64,000 nucleotides of DNA. Origin: Leifsonia sp. Root4 (GTDB lineage Bacteria; Actinomycetota; Actinomycetes; Actinomycetales; Microbacteriaceae). The stretch covers positions 1 through 64,000 of the forward strand of contig NZ_LMDN01000007.1 of the NCBI RefSeq assembly GCF_001425085.1, given 5' to 3'. Shown here piece after piece: positions 50,160 to 57,542 of this stretch. Made by a program: the position numbers and the translations under genes. Position 1 is the first letter of the stretch. Every line of letters starts with the position of its first letter. Below the pieces are notes generated by a model. It did no database searches. It worked only from the letters and a program-made list of their open reading frames with translations, and was not told the origin of the DNA.

Positions 50160-50696
50160 CGCAGCGGGCGTGACGCAGCAGGGCCGACCGGCCTCGCACA
50201 CCAGGAGCGCGCGCTCGCGCGGCTGCTCGCGCGCCTCGTACTCCGCCCACTGCCGCTGCCACTCGTCCCAGTGGGCGTCGAAGCCGCCTGCGTCGCGGGC
50301 GAGTGCCCTGTCCTTGCGCACGGTGTCCTCCGCGCCGACCCACACCGTGATGTCGGCGAACCGGGCGGCGTCACCGATGAACGCTCCGCAACCCTCGATG
50401 ATCACGGGGCGCTCGGCGTCGACGGTGTGCCACTCCGCCGGAGCGCGACTTGCCCAGTCCCAGCGCCGCCAACCCGCCGGCTGCCCGGCCGCACGCGCAG
50501 CCAGCACGCCGGAGCGCATCTGTTCTGCGCCCGCGACGAGGCCGCCCCAGCCGGGGTACACGTCATCGAGGCGGACGAGCTGCGGGGCGGCGTCCGTCGG
50601 CCACGCCGCAATGAGGCGGTCGGCCAGCGTGCTCTTGCCGGCGCCGCTCGGGCCGTCGATCAGGATCACCGCGGTGCGCGGCGCGGCCACGATCAT
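50145..50696 (-). CDS. P-loop kinase, uridine kinase-like
   Basis: 183 aa from ATG 50696; upstream TTG and other codons would extend it over the ykoC end. Walker A GPSGAGKST near residue 16 with LIDGPSGAGKSTLADRLIAAWP. A Lid-like segment with DVYPGWGGL follows, and IIEGCGAFIGD resembles the acceptor-site region of nucleoside or uridine kinases. The substrate is unknown. It lies downstream of the ykoEDC genes on the same strand, so it may belong to the same transcript. Confidence 0.72.
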   Translation of the reverse strand: MIVAAPRTAVILIDGPSGAGKSTLADRLIAAWPTDAAPQLVRLDDVYPGWGGLVAGAEQMRSGVLAARAAGQPAGWRRWDWASRAPAEWHTVDAERPVIIEGCGAFIGDAARFADITVWVGAEDTVRKDRALARDAGGFDAHWDEWQRQWAEYEAREQPRERALLVCEAGRPCCVTPAALLPH

Positions 50697-50766
50697 CGCG
50701 AGCAGCGGGCGGATGTCGCCGCCGGCGGTCTCGGCGCTCGCCCCAGCGCCGCGCTCGACATCATCG

Positions 50767-51549
50767 TCAGCGCAGCACAAAGTTCCAGCTCCCCGTTGCG
50801 ACTGCCACCGTGACGGCGGCAGCGGCGATCGCGAAGCCGACGGCGATGGCGAACCATTCCGGAGCCGCGAAGACCGATTCACGGGCCCAACTGCGCCGGG
50901 TGGCGCCGCCGAAACCACGGGCCTCCATGGCGGTGGCCAACTTGCTGCCGCGGCGGATCGAGAGCACGAGCAGCGCGAACGCCTGCCCGAGCAGGCGTCG
51001 GAGCAGGCCCCGATCGGCGACGCCACGGGCACGCCTGGCCAGCTGCAGCGATCGCCAGTCGTCGATGAAGAGGCCGACCAGGCGCAGCGCGGCCAGCGCG
51101 CCGAGCACGAAGCGGCTCGGCAGCTTCGCGACCTGGGCGAGCCCGTCGGCGAGTTCGGTCGGGTCGATCGTGATGAACAGCACGACGGCCGGCAGTGCGA
51201 TCGCCAGCACGCGCATGCAGGTGGCGACGCCGATCGCGAGCGAGCCCTCTGTCACGTGCACCAGCCAGAACTCGAAGTATGTCTCGCCGGATGCCTGCCC
51301 GTAGAGCACCATGCTGAAGCCGGTGAGCGGTGCGGCGATCCACACCGGCAGACAGCGGGCGCTGAAGATCACCCTCCCGAGCCCGCCGGCGCAGAGCACT
51401 GCGATCTCGAGCAGCATGGCGACCGTCGCAGACACCCAGTCGAGTGTGAGCACCAGTGCGAGGGTGATCGGGATGGTGGCGGCGATCTTCGCGACGGGGT
51501 TCAGCCGGCCGAGCGGGCTCGTGGTGCCGACCGGGGCCAAGACGCTCAT
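50767..51549 (-). CDS. ykoC: ECF transporter transmembrane (T) component, YkoC
   Basis: 260 aa. Four to six membrane helices and the EcfT coupling motifs AARALR-like segments LGALAALRLVG and RARGVADRG, followed by AMEARGFGG, the cytoplasmic coupling helix that docks on the ATPases. It overlaps the ATPase gene by 4 bp (ATGA). It is the shared T-subunit of an ECF importer whose dedicated S-component is YkoE. Part of a TPP-riboswitch operon. Confidence 0.9.
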   Translation of the reverse strand: MSVLAPVGTTSPLGRLNPVAKIAATIPITLALVLTLDWVSATVAMLLEIAVLCAGGLGRVIFSARCLPVWIAAPLTGFSMVLYGQASGETYFEFWLVHVTEGSLAIGVATCMRVLAIALPAVVLFITIDPTELADGLAQVAKLPSRFVLGALAALRLVGLFIDDWRSLQLARRARGVADRGLLRRLLGQAFALLVLSIRRGSKLATAMEARGFGGATRRSWARESVFAAPEWFAIAVGFAIAAAAVTVAVATGSWNFVLR

Positions 51550-53018
51550 CGGCGAAGCTCCTGTTCGGCGTGCGCGCCGAGCACGTACTCCTCGTCGGCC
51601 AGTGCGTGCACGAATGCGGCGTCGTGCGTCACGGCGACGAGCGCGTGACCCTCGTCGACGAGCCCGGCCAGGAGCGCGAGCAACTCGCGCCACGTGCGTG
51701 AGTCCTGGCCGAACGTCGGTTCGTCGAGCACGAGCATGCGCGGCCGTGTCGCGAGCACGGTGGCCACGGAGAGGCGGCGCTTCTCGCCGCCCGAGAGAGT
51801 GAAGGGGTTCGCCTCGGCGAGGTGGCTGAGCCGCAGGCGCGTGAGCAGCTCGTCGATGACGGCGCTGATCTCCGCAGCGCTCGCGCCGACTGCCTTCGGA
51901 CCGACGGCGAGCTCGTCGCGTACCTTGGCGGTGAGGAACTGGTGCTCCGGGTCCTGGAACACCGTTCCGACGCGGGTGAGCAGCTGGCGGGACTTCCAGC
52001 GGATCGGCGATGGGCCGGCCCCCTGCGCAAGGGCGTCCGTGGCGATGAGTTCACCGCCGGCCGGCGGAAGCAGCCCGGCCAGGGTGAGCGCGAGCGTCGA
52101 TTTGCCCGCGCCGTTCGGGCCCGTGACCGCGAGCGCACGGCCGGCCTGCACGCCGAGCTCGATGCCTTCGGCCACCGGATGCCGCGGCACCCGGCTCACC
52201 GCGAGGGAGCGTGTCTGGAGCAACGGCGTCGCCTCGGCTGCGCGTCGGCGCTCAGGGGCGGCCGGCGCGAAACCCGGAACCCACACGCCGGCTGCCGCGA
52301 GGCTCTGGCCTTGCTCTCGCAACACACGCTCCGGCTCGCCGTCGGCCAGCACGCCGCCATCGGCGCCGAGCACGATCACGCGGTCGACGAGCGGCAGCCA
52401 CACCTCGACCCGGTGCTCGACGACGACGAGCGTCGTCGAACGGTTCTCGAGCACGCGGCCGACAGCCTGTTGCACCTCGATCACCCCGGCCGGGTCGAGA
52501 TTCGCCGTCGGCTCGTCGAGGAGCAGGAGACCGGGGCGCATCGCCAGCGCGCCGGCCAGGGCCAGGCGTTGCTTCTGCCCGCCTGAGAGCGCCGAGGTGC
52601 TCCGTTCCAGGCTGACGTCGAGTCCGACGGCGTCGAGGGACTCACGCACCCGGCGCCAAATCTCCTCGCGCGCGAGTCCGAGGTTCTCGCAGCCGAATGC
52701 CACGTCATCGCCGACCCTGGAGAGGATCACCTGGGAGTCCGGATCCTGCAGCACGAGGCCGCTCCGACCCCGGGCTGCGGCGGCCGGCATCCGGTCGATG
52801 AGCATGGCACCACTGTGCTCGCCCTCCTCCTCGCCGCCGAGCACACCGGCGAGGCCGTGCAGCAGGGTCGACTTGCCGGCGCCGGACGCGCCGAGAAGCA
52901 GCACCCGCTCCCCGGCAGAAATCGAGAAGTCGACGCCATTCACCGCCCAGGCGCTGCGGCCGGCATGACGCCAACCCCAGCCCTGCACGTCGACGCGCGC
53001 CGCGCCCTGCTGCACCAT
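51546..53018 (-). CDS. ykoD: ECF transporter dual ATPase, YkoD
   Basis: 490 aa with two ECF ATPase domains: Walker A GASGAGKST near 44 and GPNGAGKST in the second half, signatures LSGGQKQR and LSGGEKRR, Walker B LLLDEPTANLD and LVLDEPTFGQD. The fusion of the EcfA1 and EcfA2 halves in one chain is the YkoD arrangement. It drives uptake of a thiamine-related substrate. Starts 7 nt after the ykoE stop (a GTG one codon upstream is possible). Confidence 0.9.
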   Translation of the reverse strand: MVQQGAARVDVQGWGWRHAGRSAWAVNGVDFSISAGERVLLLGASGAGKSTLLHGLAGVLGGEEEGEHSGAMLIDRMPAAAARGRSGLVLQDPDSQVILSRVGDDVAFGCENLGLAREEIWRRVRESLDAVGLDVSLERSTSALSGGQKQRLALAGALAMRPGLLLLDEPTANLDPAGVIEVQQAVGRVLENRSTTLVVVEHRVEVWLPLVDRVIVLGADGGVLADGEPERVLREQGQSLAAAGVWVPGFAPAAPERRRAAEATPLLQTRSLAVSRVPRHPVAEGIELGVQAGRALAVTGPNGAGKSTLALTLAGLLPPAGGELIATDALAQGAGPSPIRWKSRQLLTRVGTVFQDPEHQFLTAKVRDELAVGPKAVGASAAEISAVIDELLTRLRLSHLAEANPFTLSGGEKRRLSVATVLATRPRMLVLDEPTFGQDSRTWRELLALLAGLVDEGHALVAVTHDAAFVHALADEEYVLGAHAEQELRR

Positions 53019-53025
53019 CACAGGC

Positions 53026-53661
53026 TCAGGCCGTGATCCGGGCCTGCCGGCCCGAGGCGAACCGGCTGAGGGCACCGGTGGCGGCGAGACCGCGCACGGC
53101 GAACCACGAGAGCGCACCGGCGATGACGGCACCGCCGACGACGGCCGAGATCGTGTAGATCACGATGAACTCGGTGGCGGCGCCCGGGTACCAGAGCAGC
53201 AGATCGTTCACGGCCATGCCGAGCCCGGCGCCCGCGCCGGCGAGGATCGCGACGGGCAGGGTCCAGCGGCGGTACAGGAAGAGCAGGAACACCAGCTCGG
53301 CGCCGAGGCCCTGCACGAGACCGGCCTCGATCGTGAGGAACCCACCCCACTGGGTTCCGACGAGCGCCGAGACGACGGCGGCCAGGGTGGAGGTGTAGAC
53401 GGCGGCACCCGGCTTGCGGATGACGAGGCCGCCGAGCACGCCGGCGAAGAGCCAGACGGCCGCGAGGGCCGCCTGCATGCCAGGCAGCGCCACCTTCAGC
53501 GGCGAGCTGACCGTCTCCCAGGCGAGCCCCCATGCCCAGAAGATGACGCCGGCTGCAACGCCGAGGACGCTGGCGACGACGATGTCGACGACCCGCCAGC
53601 TGCCGATGCGTGCCGGAGCGGCTGCGGAGGTGTGATCGTGTGGTGCGATTGTTGCATGCAC
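53026..53661 (-). CDS. ykoE: ECF transporter substrate-binding (S) component, YkoE
   Basis: 211 aa with five or six membrane helices (DIVVASVLGVAAGVIFWAWGLAWE; ALAAVWLFAGVLGGLVIRKPGAAVYTSTLAAVVSALVGTQWG; QGLGAELVFLLFLYRRW; FIVIYTISAVVGGAVIAGALSWFAVRGL). The GAELVFLLFLYRRW region is typical of the YkoE/ABC_cobalt family that takes up hydroxymethylpyrimidine or thiamine. The TPP riboswitch directly upstream makes a thiamine-precursor substrate very likely. The ribosome site is held in the hairpin described next. Confidence 0.92.
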   Translation of the reverse strand: MHATIAPHDHTSAAAPARIGSWRVVDIVVASVLGVAAGVIFWAWGLAWETVSSPLKVALPGMQAALAAVWLFAGVLGGLVIRKPGAAVYTSTLAAVVSALVGTQWGGFLTIEAGLVQGLGAELVFLLFLYRRWTLPVAILAGAGAGLGMAVNDLLLWYPGAATEFIVIYTISAVVGGAVIAGALSWFAVRGLAATGALSRFASGRQARITA

Positions 53662-53665
53662 TGTT

Positions 53666-53697
53666 CGTGCCCTTTCGTTCGATGAAAAGAGGGCACG
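53666..53697 (-). promoter_or_regulatory. Ribosome-site hairpin of the TPP switch
   Basis: CGTGCCCT and AGGGCACG form 8-bp arms on the minus-strand RNA, with the ribosome-site-like GAAAGGG inside or at the arm. It lies between the TPP aptamer and the ykoE ATG. Such a hairpin can expose or hide the ribosome site, the usual way actinobacterial TPP switches control translation. Confidence 0.6.
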
Positions 53698-53713
53698 GGT
53701 ATGAGATTGTTTC

Positions 53714-53800
53714 TGCCTCCCTGCGCTGGCATGATCCAGATCAGGTTCGACGGTCGAAGCTTGATCAGCTTCCTCTCAGCCCGGCTCACCGGACTCCCGT
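53714..53800 (-). promoter_or_regulatory. TPP riboswitch (THI element)
   Basis: On the minus strand the RNA has the conserved THI-element landmarks in order: GGGAGTCC at the 5' end, GCTGAGAGG (the pyrimidine sensor), ACCGTCGAACCTGATCTGG (the pyrophosphate sensor) and CAGGGAG at the 3' end pairing with the 5' strand. It lies directly upstream of ykoE. Thiamine pyrophosphate should switch off translation of ykoEDC through the downstream hairpin. Confidence 0.97.
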
Positions 53801-53811
53801 GTTCGTCATCG

Positions 53812-53817
53812 AGTATA
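53812..53817 (-). promoter_or_regulatory. -10 box of the ykoEDC operon
   Basis: TATACT on the minus strand, about 12 nt before the first conserved base of the TPP aptamer. No clear -35. Confidence 0.5.
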
Positions 53818-53860
53818 GCCCCGCTGCGGCGGCTCGGCATGCGCTGCGCAACACAGCGGC

Positions 53861-53866
53861 TAGCAT
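53861..53866 (+). promoter_or_regulatory. -10 box for leaderless small-protein transcript
   Basis: TAGCAT ends 6 nt before ATG 53873. Confidence 0.5.
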
Positions 53867-53872
53867 CGCAGC

Positions 53873-54028
53873 ATGGGCATTGTGATCTTGCTGCCGTTGG
53901 CGGCGCTGATGATCGCGCTGCTCGCGCTCTCCGTGCGCCGCCGTCGGCGAATCGCGGCCGGCCTGCCGGTTCGCATGGCGTTGTCCGACCGCCTTGCCGC
54001 GCTGCGTGCGCGCTACCGCACGCGCTGA
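53873..54028 (+). CDS. 51-aa membrane-anchored small protein
   Basis: An ATG preceded by a TAGCAT box opens a 51-codon frame: MGIVILLPLAALMIALLALSV, then five basic residues (RRRRR), then a helical basic tail ending RALRARYRTR-like (LAALRARYRTR). One membrane helix with a positive inside region is predicted. It stands between the TPP-controlled operon and the GerW-like gene, on the opposite strand from both. I know no named family; such leaderless single-helix proteins are often overlooked. Confidence 0.6.
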   Translation: MGIVILLPLAALMIALLALSVRRRRRIAAGLPVRMALSDRLAALRARYRTR

Positions 54029-54062
54029 CTCGCGGCGGCCGCGCTTGCGTCGGGCGCTGGCG

Positions 54063-54401
54063 TCAGCTCTTGAGTGCGCGGATGACGCGGGACAGCGCCC
54101 AGCCGGCGACGCACACGAATGGCGTCGCGACCGCCAACAACGAGACGACATTCGGCTCGAAGCGGAGCACGCCGTCGCGTTTGACATAGGCGCCGATCGG
54201 CACGGCCGCGCCGCCACCGCCGCCACCTCCCAGCGCGGATTCTGACGAACCCTTCTCCGGCGCCCCACCACCGCCGAAGCCGTACCAGGCGAGAGCCACG
54301 GGCACCATCGACTGCCCGTCGATCTCGACCTTGTCCCCGTAGACCATCGACGCTCCGCCACCGCGGACGGAATCGGCCAGCTGCACAGCAATATTGCTCA
54401 T
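54063..54401 (-). CDS. GerW/YtfJ-family protein
   Basis: 112 aa. The signature VYGDKVEIDGQSMVPVALAWYGFGGGGAPEKG, followed by a Gly-rich run and AAVPIGAYVKRDGVLRFEPN, is that of spore GerW/YtfJ domain proteins. Here the protein ends in one membrane helix (VVSLLAVATPFVCVAGWALSRVIRALK). The family was described in spore formers but occurs in non-sporulating actinobacteria. TAGCGT lies 6 nt before ATG 54401, and dinB ends 10 bases upstream on the same strand. Confidence 0.82.
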   Translation of the reverse strand: MSNIAVQLADSVRGGGASMVYGDKVEIDGQSMVPVALAWYGFGGGGAPEKGSSESALGGGGGGGAAVPIGAYVKRDGVLRFEPNVVSLLAVATPFVCVAGWALSRVIRALKS

Positions 54402-54407
54402 GCCGAC

Positions 54408-54413
54408 ACGCTA
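54408..54413 (-). promoter_or_regulatory. -10 box for leaderless GerW-like transcript
   Basis: TAGCGT ends 6 nt before ATG 54401. Its TAG is the stop codon of dinB. Confidence 0.5.
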
Positions 54414-55631
54414 CCCCTCGGGCGGCGACCTGACCAGTGCCGCCGGCTTCAGCATGCCCTTGCCGAACCGTGCCGTGACCTCGTCGACGGCCAGTTCCGC
54501 CTCCCGCCATTCCTCGTCCGGGTCCCACAGGCCGAGGCTCCCGCCACCGACGCCGAGTTGCTCTGCGCGGACGCCGATGAGGCGAACGCGTGTTCCGGCG
54601 GCGCCCAGCGCGTCGAATGCGGCGAGTGCCTCCTCGTAGATGCGCCGGCCGACGTTGGTCGGCTCGGCCAGCGTGCGCGACTTCGTCACGGTGCTGAAAT
54701 CGCTGTAGCGCAGCTTCAGCACCACGGTCCTCGCCACGAGCTCCGCGCGCCGCAGACGGGCGGCGACGTCATCCGATTGCCGCAGCAGCGCACGCCTGAT
54801 CTCTCGGATGTCGGTGATGTCGTAGCTGAAGGTGGTCTCGTGACCGATGCTCTTCTCTTCGCGCTCCGTGCTGATCGCGCGTGGGTCGAGGCCGTTGGCG
54901 AGGCTGTGCAGTTTCAGACCGAGCGCGGGGCCCAGCGTGGATTGCAAGACGCCGAGCGGTGTCTCCGCGACATCGGCAACCCGGTTCAGACCGAGCTTCT
55001 TCAGCTGCGCCTCGGTCGCGGCTCCGACCCCCCAGAGTGCGCTGACCGGGAGCGGATGCAGGAACGCCAGCGTCTGCTCGGCCGGGACGACGAGCAGGCC
55101 GTTCGGTTTGGAGCGCCCGGAGGCGAGCTTGGCCACGAACTTCGTCGACGCGACGCCGACCGAGCAGGTCAGCCCGGTCTCCGCGAGGACGCGGGCACGC
55201 AGCAGTTCTGCGACGACGCGCGGTGAACCGAGCAGCTTTGCTGCGCCGGAGACGTCGAGGAAGGCCTCGTCGATACCGAGGCGCTCCACCAGCGGCGTCA
55301 TGTCGTCGAAGATGGCCATCACCTGCGCCGAGAGTTCGGCATAGCGGTGCATCCGCACCGGCACGACCACGGCGTTGGGGCAGCGCCGGAGCGCCAGCGC
55401 CATCGGCATCGCCGAGTTCACGCCGTAGCGACGGGCCTCGTAGTTGGCGGCAGAGACCACGGAACGGGGTCCACGGCCTCCGACGACGACTGGTTTGCCC
55501 GCGAGCTCCGGATTGTCAAGGAGCTCGACCGACGCGAAGAATGCGTCGAGGTCGACGTGCAGGAATGGGGTGCGCGAGTCGTCGGCGCCGGGTGCACTCA
55601 CCTGCCGCGTCGACCCGTCTTGCTTGCTCAC
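54411..55631 (-). CDS. dinB: DNA polymerase IV
   Basis: 406 aa Y-family polymerase. Metal ligands in FLHVDLDAFFASVELL (DxD) and LGIDEAFLDVS (SIDEAFLD-type), plus VGVASTKFVAKLASGRSKPNG and a little-finger domain with IGHETTFSYDITD. The C-terminal beta-clamp motif is not obvious. It copies past damaged bases with low fidelity. GTG start with TACGCT 6 nt upstream, again the leaderless pattern; no LexA-box-like palindrome is apparent in front. Confidence 0.95.
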   Translation of the reverse strand: MSKQDGSTRQVSAPGADDSRTPFLHVDLDAFFASVELLDNPELAGKPVVVGGRGPRSVVSAANYEARRYGVNSAMPMALALRRCPNAVVVPVRMHRYAELSAQVMAIFDDMTPLVERLGIDEAFLDVSGAAKLLGSPRVVAELLRARVLAETGLTCSVGVASTKFVAKLASGRSKPNGLLVVPAEQTLAFLHPLPVSALWGVGAATEAQLKKLGLNRVADVAETPLGVLQSTLGPALGLKLHSLANGLDPRAISTEREEKSIGHETTFSYDITDIREIRRALLRQSDDVAARLRRAELVARTVVLKLRYSDFSTVTKSRTLAEPTNVGRRIYEEALAAFDALGAAGTRVRLIGVRAEQLGVGGGSLGLWDPDEEWREAELAVDEVTARFGKGMLKPAALVRSPPEG

Positions 55632-55637
55632 CTCTCG

Positions 55638-55643
55638 AGCGTA
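55638..55643 (-). promoter_or_regulatory. -10 box for leaderless dinB transcript
   Basis: TACGCT ends 6 nt before the GTG start at 55631. Confidence 0.45.
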
Positions 55644-55703
55644 ACGCCGACCGCTGACAGCGGGGTCGGCACCTGAGTTTCAGCGCCCATTTTCGCTGCC
55701 CGC

Positions 55704-56504
55704 TCAGCGCAGCGTCTTCTCCGCTCCTGCCACCCGCTGGGCGATGTAGATGGGAACGATCGAGATCAGCACGAGAACCACGGCGATGACGCTGACGATC
55801 GGGGCCTGGTTCGGCCGGAACATGTTGTTGAGGATGAAGATCGGCAGCGTGGTCACGCCGGAGCCCACGGTGAATGTCGTCACGATGATCTCGTCGAAAC
55901 TGAGTGCGAAGGCGAGCAGGCCCCCCGCGAACAGGGCCGACCGCAGCTGCGGGAATGTGATCAGGCGGAAGGTCGTCCAGAGACCGGCACCGAGGTCGGC
56001 CGATGCGTCCTCGAAGTTCGTGCCGAGGCGGCGGAGGCGCGCGATCACGTTGTTGAAGACGGTGACGATGCAGAAGGTGGCGTGGGCGATGACGACCGTC
56101 CAGATCGAGAGCGGCACACCCATGATCGTGCGGAAGAAGTTGTTCAGCGCGATACCGGTGATGATGCCCGGCAGCGCGATGGGGAGGATCACGAGCAGGC
56201 TGACCGCCTCGCGCCCGAAGAACTCGAAGCGCTGCAGTGCGATCGAGATCAGTGTTCCGAGCGCGAGGGAGACGACCGTGGCCACAAGCGCCACCTGCAC
56301 GCTCGTCAGCACGGCCTCAAGGGCGCCGGCACTCTGAAATGCCTTGCCCCACCACTCCAAGGTGAAGCCGGGCGGGGGCCAGCTCAGGCTCTGGCTGGTG
56401 CTGAAGGAGTTGATGAAGACGACAGCGAGCGGCAGGTAGATGACCGCCAGGATGACCGCGGTCACCGCACCGAGCACGGTGCGCGAGATTCGACTGAGAC
56501 GCAT
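55704..56504 (-). CDS. Polyamine-type ABC importer permease, PotC-like
   Basis: 266 aa with six membrane helices. N-terminal AVTAVILAVIYLPLAVVFINSFSTSQSLSWPPPGFTLEWWGKAF is the usual PotC/YdcV beginning; the EAA loop is EDASADLGAGLWTTFRLITFPQLRSAL. Forms the channel with the PotB-like permease encoded 9 nt upstream. Last gene of the operon, followed by dinB on the same strand after 60 bp. Confidence 0.92.
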   Translation of the reverse strand: MRLSRISRTVLGAVTAVILAVIYLPLAVVFINSFSTSQSLSWPPPGFTLEWWGKAFQSAGALEAVLTSVQVALVATVVSLALGTLISIALQRFEFFGREAVSLLVILPIALPGIITGIALNNFFRTIMGVPLSIWTVVIAHATFCIVTVFNNVIARLRRLGTNFEDASADLGAGLWTTFRLITFPQLRSALFAGGLLAFALSFDEIIVTTFTVGSGVTTLPIFILNNMFRPNQAPIVSVIAVVLVLISIVPIYIAQRVAGAEKTLR

Positions 56505-56513
56505 CGCAAGCTC

Positions 56514-57437
56514 CTAGAGGTTGTCGAGGGCGCCCGTGCGTCGCACGAGGGCCAGATAGGCGAAGATGATCACGATCGGAATCAGGGCGATGGCGGCGGC
56601 GAGGGGCAGGTTGTTGGCGGCTCCGACATTCGTGTAGACGAGGTTGCCGAGCATCTGGCTGGCCCCTCCGACGATGTTGACGGTGATGTAGTCGCCGAGC
56701 GAGAGCGCGAAGCTGAAGATCGAACCGGCGATGATGGCCGGCCAGATGAGCGGGAGCACGATCAGCCGCAGGGTCTTCCAACTCTTGCCTCCGAGGTCGC
56801 CGGATGCCTCGAGCAGGGAATCCGGCACACGCTCCAGCCCGGCATAGATCGGCAAGATCACATACGGCAGCCAGAGGTAGCTCAGGGTGATGATCGTGGC
56901 CGGCAGGCCGTAGCCCGGCGTGCTCAGGCCGAGCGGTGTGAGCAGCCACTGCAGGATGCCCTCCTGGGACAGCACGGATCGCCACGCGTACGCCTTGACC
57001 AGGTAGCTCGCCCAGAGCGGCATCAACACCGCGATGAGCAGCACGCGCTGTGCCCTAGCGCTCGCGACCTTCGCCATGAAGAAGGCGATGGGCAGTGCGA
57101 TGACGACATCGATGATCGTCACGAGCAGAGCGACACCGACGGTGCGCACCGTGACCGTCTGGTAGAGCGATCCGGTGAGGACCGTGATGATGTTGTCGAG
57201 AGTCCAGGTCTGCGAGATCTCGCCGGTGAAACTGTCGACGCTCCAGAACGCCGTGACGAGCAGCGCGACGAGGGCGACGATGTAGACGACGCCGAGCCAG
57301 AGCAGCGGCGCCGAGAGCAGAAAGCCGAGCCTCAGCCGGGGATGCTTGCTGAGGAAGACGGAGCCGCGCCTGGCGAGACTCTGCCGGGGAGCCGGGACCG
57401 GGCTTCTGCGCGGTGGCGAGGCGACAATGCCCGTCAT
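56514..57437 (-). CDS. Polyamine-type ABC importer permease, PotB-like
   Basis: 307 aa. A basic N-terminus (RRSPVPAPRQSLARRGSVFLSKHPRLRLGFLLSAPLLWLGVVYIVALVALLVTAFW) and six membrane helices, with the coupling loop EASGDLGGKSWKTLRLIVLPLIWP. Pairs with the PotC-like protein. It lies downstream of a strong hairpin that separates it from the binding-protein gene, so it is probably made in smaller amount than the binding protein. Confidence 0.92.
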   Translation of the reverse strand: MTGIVASPPRRSPVPAPRQSLARRGSVFLSKHPRLRLGFLLSAPLLWLGVVYIVALVALLVTAFWSVDSFTGEISQTWTLDNIITVLTGSLYQTVTVRTVGVALLVTIIDVVIALPIAFFMAKVASARAQRVLLIAVLMPLWASYLVKAYAWRSVLSQEGILQWLLTPLGLSTPGYGLPATIITLSYLWLPYVILPIYAGLERVPDSLLEASGDLGGKSWKTLRLIVLPLIWPAIIAGSIFSFALSLGDYITVNIVGGASQMLGNLVYTNVGAANNLPLAAAIALIPIVIIFAYLALVRRTGALDNL

Positions 57438-57502
57438 CGAGGTGATCTGTTCATGTGCGTGGTCTCTCTGGTCTGGTCGGATCGAGGAGGCATGTTTGAG
57501 GG

Positions 57503-57532
57503 CTGGTGGCCGGTCCCGCGACCGGCCACCAG
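57503..57532 (-). terminator. Intra-operon hairpin after the binding-protein gene
   Basis: CTGGTGGCCGGTC and its exact complement form a 13-bp stem with a 4-nt loop, 10 nt past the stop of the solute-binding gene. Placed inside the operon, it most likely protects the upstream mRNA end or stops part of the transcripts. Confidence 0.7.
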
Positions 57533-57542
57533 GCTCTCTGGA

